A DNA stretch of 64,000 bases from assembly GCF_009827515.1 (NCBI RefSeq), contig NZ_WTYO01000002.1, positions 496,001 to 560,000 on the forward strand, given 5' to 3'. Positions 53,986 to 62,100 of the stretch are shown piece after piece. The notes beneath the pieces are model-generated. The model had not been told where the DNA came from and ran no database searches. It was given only the letters and a program-made list of their open reading frames with translations. The stretch's first letter is position 1, and each line of letters starts with the position of its first letter. The position numbers and the translations under genes were made by a program. This DNA comes from Pelagerythrobacter marinus. GTDB taxonomy: Bacteria > Pseudomonadota > Alphaproteobacteria > Sphingomonadales > Sphingomonadaceae.

Positions 53986-55188
53986 ATGCAGGATTACGAC
54001 ATCATCGTGCTGGGCGGAGGGGCCGCCGGGCTGATGTGCGCCGCCGTCGCCGGGCAGCGGGGCCGCCGCGTGCTGGTGCTGGAACGCGCGGCCGAGGTCG
54101 GGCGCAAGATCCTGATTTCGGGCGGCGGACGGTGCAATTTCACCAATATCCACACCGCCCCCGACCGCTATCTTTCCGCCAATCCGCATTTCGCCAAGTC
54201 GGCGCTGAGCCGGTACACCGCGCACGATTTCCTGGCGCTGGTCGAACGCCACGCGATCGCCTGGCACGAAAAGACGCTGGGCCAGCTGTTCTGCGACGGG
54301 TCGGCGCGCCAGATCGTCGCCATGTTGCTGGACGAATGCGCAGCGGCGCAGGCCGCCGGCGGCCAGGTGGATGTTCGCTGCGGGGAAGAGATCGGCGATG
54401 TCGCGCACGTCGACGGCCGGTTTGACGTCACGACGCCAGGCGGCACCCAATCCGCCCCCGCGCTCGTGATCGCCACCGGCGGGCCTTCCATTCCCAAGAT
54501 GGGCGCGAGCGATTTCGCCTATCGCCTCGCACGGCGTTTCGGCCTGCGGATCGTCGAGCCGCGCCCCGCGCTCGTGCCGCTGACGCTGGGCGGCGAGGAC
54601 GTCCTGTTCCGCGAGCTTTCGGGCGTTTCCGCCCCGGTCGAGGCGCGCTGCGGCCGCGCCGCCTTTCGCGAGGCGGCGCTGTTCACCCATCGCGGCCTGT
54701 CGGGCCCGGCGATCCTGCAGGTTTCCTCCTACTGGCGCCCGGGCGACGCGGTCGCGATCGATTTCCTGCCCGGCACCGCGCCCGAGTGGCTGGTCGAGGC
54801 CAAACGCCGGACCCCGCGCGCGCACCTGCGGACCGTGCTGGGCGAGCGCCTGCCCGACCGGCTCGCCGCCACGCTGGCCGAGCGGATCGGCCTGTCCGGC
54901 GATCTCGGCAACCTGCCCGACAAGCGCCTGCGCGCGGCCGGGCAGGCGCTGTCCGACTGGCACTTCCACCCGAACGGGAGCGAGGGCTTCGCCAAGGCCG
55001 AGGTGACGCTGGGCGGGATCGCCACCAGCGAGCTGTCGTCGCGCACGATGGAGGCGAAGGCGGTCCCCGGCCTCTACGCGATCGGCGAGGCGGTGGACGT
55101 GACCGGCTGGCTCGGCGGCTACAACTTCCAGTGGGCCTGGGCGAGCGCGGTCGCCGCCGGCAACGCGCTCGCCGAACTGCGCGGCTGA
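53986..55188 (+). CDS. HI0933/BaiN-family flavoprotein
   Basis: A 400-residue FAD protein: N-terminal dinucleotide motif GGGAAGLMCA near residues 10-19, ISGGGRCNFTN (family signature), LVIATGGPSIPKMGASDFAY and the C-terminal LYAIGEAVDVTGWLGGYNFQWA. The family includes flavin-dependent reductases, BaiN among them; many members are uncharacterised. Substrate unknown. It converges with the TonB receptor gene, 30 bp apart. Confidence 0.92.
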   Translation: MQDYDIIVLGGGAAGLMCAAVAGQRGRRVLVLERAAEVGRKILISGGGRCNFTNIHTAPDRYLSANPHFAKSALSRYTAHDFLALVERHAIAWHEKTLGQLFCDGSARQIVAMLLDECAAAQAAGGQVDVRCGEEIGDVAHVDGRFDVTTPGGTQSAPALVIATGGPSIPKMGASDFAYRLARRFGLRIVEPRPALVPLTLGGEDVLFRELSGVSAPVEARCGRAAFREAALFTHRGLSGPAILQVSSYWRPGDAVAIDFLPGTAPEWLVEAKRRTPRAHLRTVLGERLPDRLAATLAERIGLSGDLGNLPDKRLRAAGQALSDWHFHPNGSEGFAKAEVTLGGIATSELSSRTMEAKAVPGLYAIGEAVDVTGWLGGYNFQWAWASAVAAGNALAELRG

Positions 55189-55218
55189 CGGCCCGCTTCG
55201 GCCCTGCCGGAGACGAGC

Positions 55219-58200
55219 CTAGAACAGCTTGCGGAACTCGATCTCGAACGTGCGGCCCAGCGGGTCGGTCAGCAGCGGCTGGTAGCTCACCGGTACGGCG
55301 CCGCTGGCATCGGTCACCCGCTGGCGCGCGTCGAACAGGTTGTCGACCCGCAGCGAAAGCCGCGCGCCCTTCCAGAAGCCGGGCTCGCCGGCCAGCCATT
55401 CCTGCTGTTCGAGGTTGACGAAGGCGCGCAAGTCGAACGTCGCGATATCGTCGAAGAACAGGTCCTGCGATCCGGGCAGGCCGGTGCCGTCGATCCGCGT
55501 GGCCGACTGGTAATCGCCCGAAAGGCGCAGGCCCAGCCCCTTGTAGAACAGCCCGCCTTCCAGCTCGATCTTGTGGCGCGGGATGCCGCTGCCGATCGCC
55601 TGCCCGTCGAGCTGGTCGAGCACCGGGCCGCCGGGCGCGACGAGCACTTCGTTCTCGAACTCGATCGAGTGATAGAGGCCCAGGTTCCAGCGCCCCTGCC
55701 CGTCGCCGTGCCGGCCGAAGCGACCTGCGCCGCCGCCGCGCCCGCCGCCACCGCTGCGGCCGGCCCCCTGGGTGCCCTCGCCCCCCTGGCGTGCCTCGCC
55801 CCCGGCAGGCGGGGCCGGCATGGCGCAGATCCGTTCGCGGAAGGCGGCCAGGCGCGCGGGATCGACCTGCCCGTCGGCGCCGGCGAGGCGCGCGCGCACC
55901 CGTTCGGGCAGGGCATCGAGATCGACCGGCGCGGCCGGATCGGCGCAGAGCGCCCGGCGCAGGGCGGCAAAGCGTTCGGGGTCCATCCGGCCGAACTGCC
56001 CCCCGGCGGCGGCGCCTTCCTCGCTGCAGAACCGTTCGCGCAACATGGCGACCCGCGCGGGATCGACCTGCCCGTCGGCCCCCTTCAGGCGCGCGAGCAT
56101 CCGTTCGGGCAGGCCGGAAAGGTCGGGCACTTCGCCTTCGGGCGCGGCGCAGAACCGCTCGCGCAGCTCGGCCATGCGCGCCGGGTCGAACCGCCCGCGC
56201 GCCTGGCCGCGGCCATCCTGCGCGCCCGGCCCCGCCTGCCGCGCGGTGCCCGCGGGTGCCGGCGGCCCTTCGCCGCCATTGGCCGGCGGCTGCGCGCCCT
56301 CGCCCGCGCCCGCCCGCGCCCGCCCGCCGGCGCGCGCGCCGCCGCGCCTGTCGCTCTCGCCGTCGGTCGCTTCCTTGCCGACCCGGCCGAACATGTTGAT
56401 GCCGTAGCGCAGGCGCGCGCTGCGCGTGCCGGCGAAAGTCACCGGCCGGCGGTCGATCGAGACCAGGTTGCCCGCCCCGTCGCGCACGACCCGGTCGGGG
56501 AAGGCTTCCTCGATCGCCGGGGTCAGCAGCGGGAACGACTGGGTCACGTCGTCCGAGCGGTTGCGGAAGTACTCGACCACGATGTTGGTGCGGCTGAACA
56601 GCTCCAGCTCGTAATTGGCCGCCAGCTTGATGTCGCGCTGCGTTTCGGCGGCCAGGTCGGGATTGCCGCCGGTCACGATCGTCGCCAGCACGCTTTCGCC
56701 GCGGCTGAAATCGTAGACCGGCACGTTGTAGTCGGTGACCACCGGATCGCCCAGTTGCGACAGGCTGGGGGCGGCCTCGCGCCAGATATAGCTGGCCTGC
56801 AGGGTCAGCGCCTCGGTCGGGCGCCAGGCGAGGCCCGCGGTGGCATCGGCGAGCGTGCCGAAATCGGACAGGCGATCGACCCCGGCGGCCAGGTTCAGGT
56901 TCACTTCGCCCAGCGCGCCCAGGAACCCCTCGCGCGCGCTGGCGATCGGCAGGCCCAGGTTGACCCCGGCGGTCAGGTTGCCGCGCGTCTGCGCCAGTTC
57001 GCCGGCGTCGGAACGGGTATCGGTGCTCTCGATCCGGTTCCAGGAATAGCCGGCATCGAACGTCGCCCGCACCTCACCCGCGGGCAGCGTGAAGGGGGTG
57101 CCGCGCAGCGTGGTCTTGAAATCGGCGCTGTAGGTCGTGCTGTCGGCCCGGTCGGTTCCACCCGGGGCGAGCGCGGGCAGCGGGCCGTCGATCGCCAGCT
57201 CGCCGGCATCGACCATGTCCTGCAGCACGCCGGTATCGCGCCGCGCATCGATCAGCGTGGTCGTGTCGGCGCGGCTGCCGTCGAGCGTCGCGTCGAGCAT
57301 CCAGTCGCCGACCGGCTTGTTGAGCGACCCGCCGAGCGAATACGTCGTCGCGCGCCGCCGCCGTTCGAGCGGATCGTCGTCGATCGTGCGCACCGCGCTT
57401 GCGCCCCCGTCGGTCAGCGTCACGACGTCGAGACCCGAAAGCGAACGGCTGAAGCCGCGTTCGATCCCGGCGTTGAGCGAGTATGTGCCCGTGCCGGGGG
57501 CATCGCCCAGCGTGTCGTTGATCGTCGCGTCGAGTTCCCAGGACTCGGCATCGGCGCGCAGGCTGCGGAAGGCCGCCGGATCGGGGTCGCCCGCGACCGT
57601 CGGCGTGCTGCCCGGGGTCTGGACGATGTCGCGCTCCGCCTCGGTCAGCATCGAATTGGTGTTGAACTCGAAACCGATATTGGTCCGGCGCGAACCGTCG
57701 ATCGTCAGCTGCGACAGCTCGATCTCGCCATTGGCCGTGCCGCCGCGGTCGGGGCCGCCATATTCCAGCTCCACCTCGCGCGAGGCGAAGTTGTCCTTCA
57801 GGATGAAGTTGATCACCCGCTGGTCGGCCGGATAGCCGAACTGCAGCGCCACTTCCTCGGGCAGGACCTCGACTTTCTGGATTGCCTCGGGCGGGTAGCG
57901 GCGAAACTCGCGAAAGCCGCCGACGCGCTGGCCGTTGACGAGGAACACCGGGCGGCCCGATCCGCGCCCGCGGCCCGATCCGGTCTGCGGCGCGAGCTGT
58001 TCGATCAGTTCCTCGATCGAACCCGCGCCGTAGGACGCGATCTCCTCGGCATCGAGTTCGAGCACCGGCGGCACGTCGGTATCGACCTGGCCGCGCAGCC
58101 GCTCCGCCGTGACGACGATCTCGGCCTCGCCCTCTTCCACGCCTTCCTCCACGCCCGGGGCGGCGCCGTCCTGCGCGATCGCGCCGGCAGGGGCGGGATC

Positions 58201-58275
58201 GACCTGCGCGGCGGCCGGGGCGGCGGTGAAGGCGGCAATGGCGAGAAAGGATGCGGTCGTGGACAGTCTCGGCAA
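55219..58275 (-). CDS. TonB-dependent receptor with a cysteine-bearing repeat insertion
   Basis: A 1,018-residue outer-membrane receptor. The start is a TTG at 58275 preceded by GAGGAAAG; the signal peptide ends in PAAAQ near residue 25. The plug carries VVTAERLRGQ and VFLVNGQRVGGFREFRRYPP; the barrel ends in the expected C-terminal aromatic (EIEFRKLF). Between two barrel parts, about residues 640-860, is an insertion rich in Gly/Ala/Pro holding four similar units of the pattern DPxRxAxLRxRxC (about 693, 737, 767 and 802) with one Cys each, separated by LPERMLARLKGADGQ-like helices. This would lie in a large outer loop. The ligand is unknown. No Fur-like box was seen upstream. Confidence 0.9.
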   Translation of the reverse strand: MPRLSTTASFLAIAAFTAAPAAAQVDPAPAGAIAQDGAAPGVEEGVEEGEAEIVVTAERLRGQVDTDVPPVLELDAEEIASYGAGSIEELIEQLAPQTGSGRGRGSGRPVFLVNGQRVGGFREFRRYPPEAIQKVEVLPEEVALQFGYPADQRVINFILKDNFASREVELEYGGPDRGGTANGEIELSQLTIDGSRRTNIGFEFNTNSMLTEAERDIVQTPGSTPTVAGDPDPAAFRSLRADAESWELDATINDTLGDAPGTGTYSLNAGIERGFSRSLSGLDVVTLTDGGASAVRTIDDDPLERRRRATTYSLGGSLNKPVGDWMLDATLDGSRADTTTLIDARRDTGVLQDMVDAGELAIDGPLPALAPGGTDRADSTTYSADFKTTLRGTPFTLPAGEVRATFDAGYSWNRIESTDTRSDAGELAQTRGNLTAGVNLGLPIASAREGFLGALGEVNLNLAAGVDRLSDFGTLADATAGLAWRPTEALTLQASYIWREAAPSLSQLGDPVVTDYNVPVYDFSRGESVLATIVTGGNPDLAAETQRDIKLAANYELELFSRTNIVVEYFRNRSDDVTQSFPLLTPAIEEAFPDRVVRDGAGNLVSIDRRPVTFAGTRSARLRYGINMFGRVGKEATDGESDRRGGARAGGRARAGAGEGAQPPANGGEGPPAPAGTARQAGPGAQDGRGQARGRFDPARMAELRERFCAAPEGEVPDLSGLPERMLARLKGADGQVDPARVAMLRERFCSEEGAAAGGQFGRMDPERFAALRRALCADPAAPVDLDALPERVRARLAGADGQVDPARLAAFRERICAMPAPPAGGEARQGGEGTQGAGRSGGGGRGGGAGRFGRHGDGQGRWNLGLYHSIEFENEVLVAPGGPVLDQLDGQAIGSGIPRHKIELEGGLFYKGLGLRLSGDYQSATRIDGTGLPGSQDLFFDDIATFDLRAFVNLEQQEWLAGEPGFWKGARLSLRVDNLFDARQRVTDASGAVPVSYQPLLTDPLGRTFEIEFRKLF

Positions 58276-58506
58276 GGTGCTCTTTCCTCGTGTCGTTGGC
58301 CCTCTCCCCCGCAGCGGCGAAGTGCCAAGGCGGCGGCCGGCGCGCAATCCCCGGACGCGTAACGAATTGTCGCACGAAGCTTTCCGGGCGATTGACGCGA
58401 ATGCACCGCCCCTGCGCCCGATCGCGGAGAAGGCTTCCCTTTTGCCGCCCGCGCCGCTAAAGCGCGCGCCCGATCCCCACACTCTTGCAAACGGAACGAT
58501 TACTGG

Positions 58507-58752
58507 ATGGCCAAGGAAGAACTCCTCGAAATGCGCGGCAAGGTGGTCGAACTGCTGCCCAACGCGATGTTCCGGGTGGAGCTCGAAAACGGTCACGAGG
58601 TACTCGGCCATACCGCCGGCAAGATGCGCAAGAACCGCATCCGCGTGCTCGTGGGGGACGAGGTTCTGTGCGAGCTGACGCCTTACGACCTGACCAAGGC
58701 GCGCATCACCTATCGCTTCATGCCCGGACGCGGCGGCCCGGGGCCGCAGTAA
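58507..58752 (+). CDS. infA: Translation initiation factor IF-1
   Basis: An 81-residue S1-like OB-fold factor that occupies the ribosomal A site during initiation. [20 protein letters not shown] and [15 protein letters not shown] are family hallmarks. The usual 72 residues are followed by a short Gly/Pro-rich end ([10 protein letters not shown]). It begins the infA-maf-RNase-yacG run. Confidence 0.97.
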   Translation: MAKEELLEMRGKVVELLPNAMFRVELENGHEVLGHTAGKMRKNRIRVLVGDEVLCELTPYDLTKARITYRFMPGRGGPGPQ

Positions 58753-58897
58753 GCGGTGCCGCCCCTGCCCCGGCCCGGCGAACGCCGCCCGCAGGCGCGG
58801 GGGCTGCCATGAAAGGCCGCCCTGGGGCCGCTACCGGGGCCGCGACGAGAGCCGCGATGGGGCACGCGACGGGGGCCCGGGCCCGGATGCCGACCCG

Positions 58898-59512
58898 ATG
58901 ACCGATTTCTCCTCTCCGCGCCGGGCGGCGGGCGACCGCGCGCTGCCTGCGCTCCTCCTCGCCTCCGCCAGCCCGCGCCGGCGCGAGCTGCTGGCCCGCC
59001 TGGGGGTGGAGCCGGCCGGGATCGCCCCTGCCGATATCGACGAAAGCCCCCTGCCCGGCGAACTGCCGCGCCGCTATGCCGCGCGCATGGCGCGGGAAAA
59101 GGCGCTGGCCGCGGCCGATGGCACGCGCCACGTCCTCGCCGGCGACACCGTCGTCGCGGCCGGGCGGCGCATCCTGCCCAAGGCGGAGGACGAGGCGACC
59201 GCGCGCGCCTGCCTGCAGCTTCTGTCGGGCCGGCGGCACCGGGTCTTCTCCTCGGTCGCGCTGCTCCACCCCGACGGGACCCTGCGCGAACGGCTGAGCG
59301 AGACGAGCGTGCGCTTCAAGCGCCTCTCGCGCGAAGAGGTCGACGCCTATATCGCCGGCGGCGAATGGCACGGAAAAGCCGGCGGCTACGCGATCCAGGG
59401 CGCGGCCGAAGGGCTGGTGGCGTGGATTCAGGGCAGCCATTCGGGCGTGGTCGGCCTGCCGCTGTTCGAAACGCGCGCGCTGCTCAAGGCGGCAGGGTTC
59501 GCCCTTGGCTGA
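58898..59512 (+). CDS. maf: Maf-type nucleoside triphosphate pyrophosphatase
   Basis: A 204-residue Maf/HAM1-fold house-cleaning pyrophosphatase that removes modified nucleoside triphosphates. LLASASPRRRELL near residues 19-31, LAGDTVVAAGRRIL, and GGYAIQGAAEGLVAWIQGS (cited in part) are typical. The N terminus has about 15 extra residues. Its stop overlaps the RNase gene's TTG start by 8 bp. Confidence 0.95.
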   Translation: MTDFSSPRRAAGDRALPALLLASASPRRRELLARLGVEPAGIAPADIDESPLPGELPRRYAARMAREKALAAADGTRHVLAGDTVVAAGRRILPKAEDEATARACLQLLSGRRHRVFSSVALLHPDGTLRERLSETSVRFKRLSREEVDAYIAGGEWHGKAGGYAIQGAAEGLVAWIQGSHSGVVGLPLFETRALLKAAGFALG

Positions 59513-60476
59513 CTGGCTGGTCGAGGAAGGGATCAGCGAACACCGCGCGGTGCGGATCGCCGATGGCCGGATCGTCGAGGCGCACGTCGAATGGCCCGGC
59601 CGGGCGATGCCGGGCCAGGTGCTCGAGGGCCGCCTGCTCGCGCGCAACGCCGGCGGATCGCGTGGGAGAGTGGCCCTGCCCGGCGGCGAAGAGGCGCTCG
59701 TCGGCCGCCTGCCGCGCGACGCGGCCGAAGGGGCCGGCCTGCGGGTCGAGATCGTGCGCGCCGCGATCGGGGAACGGGGCCGCAGCAAGCTGGCGCAGGC
59801 CCGGCCGAGCGCCGCGGAACCGGCCGCGCCCACGCTGGCCGAGCGCCTTTCCGCCGCCGGCCGCGCGGTGCGCGTGGTCCACGCCTTCCCCCCCTGCGAC
59901 TGGGACGAGCTCGTCGGCGAGGCGTTCGACGCGCGGATCGACTTCGCCGGCGGCACCCTGCTCCTCGCCCCGACGCCGGGCATGACCGTGATCGACATCG
60001 ACGGGGCCTTGCCGCCGCGCGAACTCGCGCTCGCCGCCTGCGCCCCGATCGCCGCCGCGCTGCGCCGTTTCGGGCTGGGCGGGACGGTGGCGATCGATTT
60101 CCCCACCCTCTCCGCGCGGGAGGATCGCCGCGCGGTCGACGCGGCGCTGGGCGCGGCGCTGGAAGGCTGGCCGCACGAGCGCACGGCGATGAACGGCTTC
60201 GGCCTCGTCCAGATCGTCGCGCGGCTCGAACGGCCCTCGCTCCTCCACCTCGCGCATGTCGCGCCCGCCGCCCTTGCCGCGCGGCGCCTGCTTCGCCGGG
60301 CGGAACGGGTGGCGGAGCCGGGCGCGCTGCTGCTCGCCTGCCACCCGGCGGTGGCCGCGCAGCTTGCCCCGCCCTGGCTGGAGGAGCTGACCCGCCGCAC
60401 GGGCCGCGCGGTGCGGATCGAATCCGACGCCACCCTTGCCCCGGAGGCCGGTTTCGCGCAGGCGGTGGCGGCATGA
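59505..60476 (+). CDS. Short ribonuclease E/G-family protein
   Basis: A 323-residue protein with an S1-like N-terminal part (about 35-85) and a degenerate RNase E/G core. Candidate catalytic aspartates are in MTVIDIDG (near 165) and VAIDFPTL. It lacks the zinc-link and scaffold regions and is far shorter than RNase E. Start is TTG overlapping maf. It is the usual gene between maf and yacG in sphingomonads. Whether it is an active nuclease cannot be told. Confidence 0.78.
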   Translation: MADWLVEEGISEHRAVRIADGRIVEAHVEWPGRAMPGQVLEGRLLARNAGGSRGRVALPGGEEALVGRLPRDAAEGAGLRVEIVRAAIGERGRSKLAQARPSAAEPAAPTLAERLSAAGRAVRVVHAFPPCDWDELVGEAFDARIDFAGGTLLLAPTPGMTVIDIDGALPPRELALAACAPIAAALRRFGLGGTVAIDFPTLSAREDRRAVDAALGAALEGWPHERTAMNGFGLVQIVARLERPSLLHLAHVAPAALAARRLLRRAERVAEPGALLLACHPAVAAQLAPPWLEELTRRTGRAVRIESDATLAPEAGFAQAVAA

Positions 60477-60640
60477 CCAAGCCCCGCCCCTGCCCGATCT
60501 GCAAGAAGCCGCGGCGCGAGGAATTCGCCCCCTTCTGCTCCGCCCGCTGCCGCGACCGCGACCTCGCCCAGTGGTTCAACGATGGCTATGCCGTCCCGGG
60601 CCGCCCGGCGTCCCCGGACGAGATCGCGCGCGAGGACTGA
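60473..60640 (+). CDS. yacG: DNA gyrase inhibitor / zinc protein YacG
   Basis: A 55-residue zinc protein with CPIC (Cys7, Cys10) and FCSARC (Cys22, Cys26). Known YacG binds GyrB and blocks its DNA binding. ATG overlaps the RNase stop (ATGA). About 90 bp downstream is the tRNA-Phe gene. Confidence 0.93.
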   Translation: MTKPRPCPICKKPRREEFAPFCSARCRDRDLAQWFNDGYAVPGRPASPDEIARED

Positions 60641-60728
60641 TTCCCCCCTTGCCAAGCCCGGCAGCCTTCGCCATAGGGCCGCTTCCAACCGCTCGCCGGC
60701 CTTTTCCGAAGGGTCGTTCGCAGAGTGC

Positions 60729-60804
60729 GCCCAGGTAGCTCAGTTGGTAGAGCATGCGACTGAAAATCGCAGTGTCGGCGGTTCGATTCCGTCCCTGGGC
60801 ACCA
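60729..60804 (+). tRNA. tRNA-Phe (GAA)
   Basis: A 76-nt cloverleaf with encoded CCA: acceptor GCCCAGG (60729-60735) with CCTGGGC (60794-60800), D-loop with AGCTCAGTTGGTAGAGC, anticodon loop CTGAAAA (anticodon GAA), T-arm GGTTCGATTCC. tRNA genes are frequent island integration sites, and the HTH gene plus an AT-rich region follow. Confidence 0.97.
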
Positions 60805-60893
60805 TAGCCCTCCCCCCGGCGCTCCCCCCCTCCTGCCCCGCGCGGGCAAAAATTCATTTTCCTACACGGCGGAATTTTGCTCCACCCTGCCGG

Positions 60894-61760
60894 ATGACCC
60901 GCCGCACCGACAACCGCGAGACGCGCCTGCCGCTGGACGAGATCGTCGCCGGCGGGGGCGAGCTGCCCGCCTTCACCCCCGTTCCGCGCAAGTGCCGCCG
61001 CCACGACGGCTGGACCGAGACGCGCCAGCGCCGCTTCATCGAGGCCCTGGCCGATACCGGCAGCGTCGATGCCGCCTGCCGCGCGGTGAACATGAGCACG
61101 GTCGGCGCCTATCACTTGCGCCGCCAGCCCGGCGCCGAGAGCTTCCGCAAGGCGTGGGAGGCCGCGCTCGACCTCGGCGTCCGGCGGATCGAGGACGTCG
61201 CGATGCAGCGCGCGCTGCACGGGGTGGAAGTGCCGGTCTATTCCTACGGCAAGCTGGTCGGCACCCGGCGCAGTTACAACGACCGGCTGCTGATGTTCAT
61301 GCTGCGAAACCGCGCCCCCGGCCGCTTTGCGGAAGGCAAGGCGAAAGGCCTGAACGCGATCGGCAAGATGGAGCTGGAGCGGCTGAAGAAGCAGTGGCGC
61401 GCCGAGTGGGAGGAGGAGAAGCGGCGCGAGGGCACTTACGAGCACGAGGACGAGGTGCTCGCCAGCATCGACCGCAAGCTGGGCCAGATGCGCGAACGCC
61501 GCCTGTTCCACATGAGCCCCCGCACCCGCGCCCTGCTCGAAGCCTACGAAGCCGCCCACCGCGAAGACGAGGCGAACGGCTACAACCCCTACGAAGACCC
61601 GGAACACCCGGCCTATATCGAGCGAAACGCACAAGCCCCCACCCCGCTCCCCGAACTCCCAGCCCCGGCGGAGGAGGCGGGCGACGAGAACAGCGAAGCC
61701 GAACCCCCGCCCCCCGAAACAGGCCCCCGCATCAGGACGCTAAAGGACGGCGAGTGGTGA
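60894..61760 (+). CDS. Helix-turn-helix protein, terminase-small-subunit-like
   Basis: A 288-residue protein. Residues about 38-90 form a helix-turn-helix of the terminase small-subunit kind: WTETRQRRFIEALADTGSV, then AACRAVNMSTVGAYHLRRQPGAESFRKAWE (cited in parts). The middle is charged and helical (LKKQWRAEWEEEKRREG) and the C-terminal 60 residues are Pro/Glu-rich and disordered. It stands alone with no large subunit nearby, so it may be a domesticated phage gene or a DNA-binding protein of unknown role. A start at ATG 60894 gives the full domain. Confidence 0.75.
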   Translation: MTRRTDNRETRLPLDEIVAGGGELPAFTPVPRKCRRHDGWTETRQRRFIEALADTGSVDAACRAVNMSTVGAYHLRRQPGAESFRKAWEAALDLGVRRIEDVAMQRALHGVEVPVYSYGKLVGTRRSYNDRLLMFMLRNRAPGRFAEGKAKGLNAIGKMELERLKKQWRAEWEEEKRREGTYEHEDEVLASIDRKLGQMRERRLFHMSPRTRALLEAYEAAHREDEANGYNPYEDPEHPAYIERNAQAPTPLPELPAPAEEAGDENSEAEPPPPETGPRIRTLKDGEW

Positions 61761-61864
61761 CCCACCCCTCCCGCCAGCGGGAGGGGTCTGCGGCGGGCCT
61801 GCCCCCCACCCACGACGCCTGAAAAGCCCCGGTCGGCGTTTGAGGGCGCAAACAAAAAATCCAG

Positions 61865-62095
61865 CTATCGCTTGAAGCAATGCTCCCGATGCCACCCGAG
61901 AAACGCCGGATGCGGCCGCATCGCCAGCCGGTCGCGCGCGAGCGCCTTCCCGGACTTGTTGATGATAGCCTCCACGCTCGGGCGGTCGTTGACCTGCCGC
62001 GAGATCAGGATGTCAAGATCGTCCGACAGGCCGATCAGCCCCCGGTCGAACATCCAGTGCGCGGTGCTGGTTTCCAGATGCGGCCATGCTAATGG
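61865..62095 (-). pseudogene. 3' remnant of an HNH endonuclease gene
   Basis: The open frame encodes about 77 residues that look like the C-terminal end of an HNH-type endonuclease: HWMFDRGLIGLSDDLDILIS and the ending RPHPAFLGWHREHCFKR. The HNH catalytic part is missing; the frame loses similarity near 62095, where the next gene on the same strand ends. An internal ATG (62053) gives a 62-codon frame but is not a convincing start. The family call is from memory of the ending, so moderate confidence. Confidence 0.5.
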
Positions 62096-62100
62096 CCTGC

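Noticed and set aside
60729-60804. tRNA-Phe 3' end as an attachment site for the right-edge island
   Set aside because: No repeat of the tRNA 3' end was seen in 61-64 kb, and the composition change occurs 1.3 kb beyond the tRNA. The far end of the island is not in the window, so this stays untested.
61865-62053. 62-codon frame as an independent small gene
   Set aside because: The frame continues upstream of its ATG with similarity to an HNH endonuclease C terminus, so it is better seen as a remnant.
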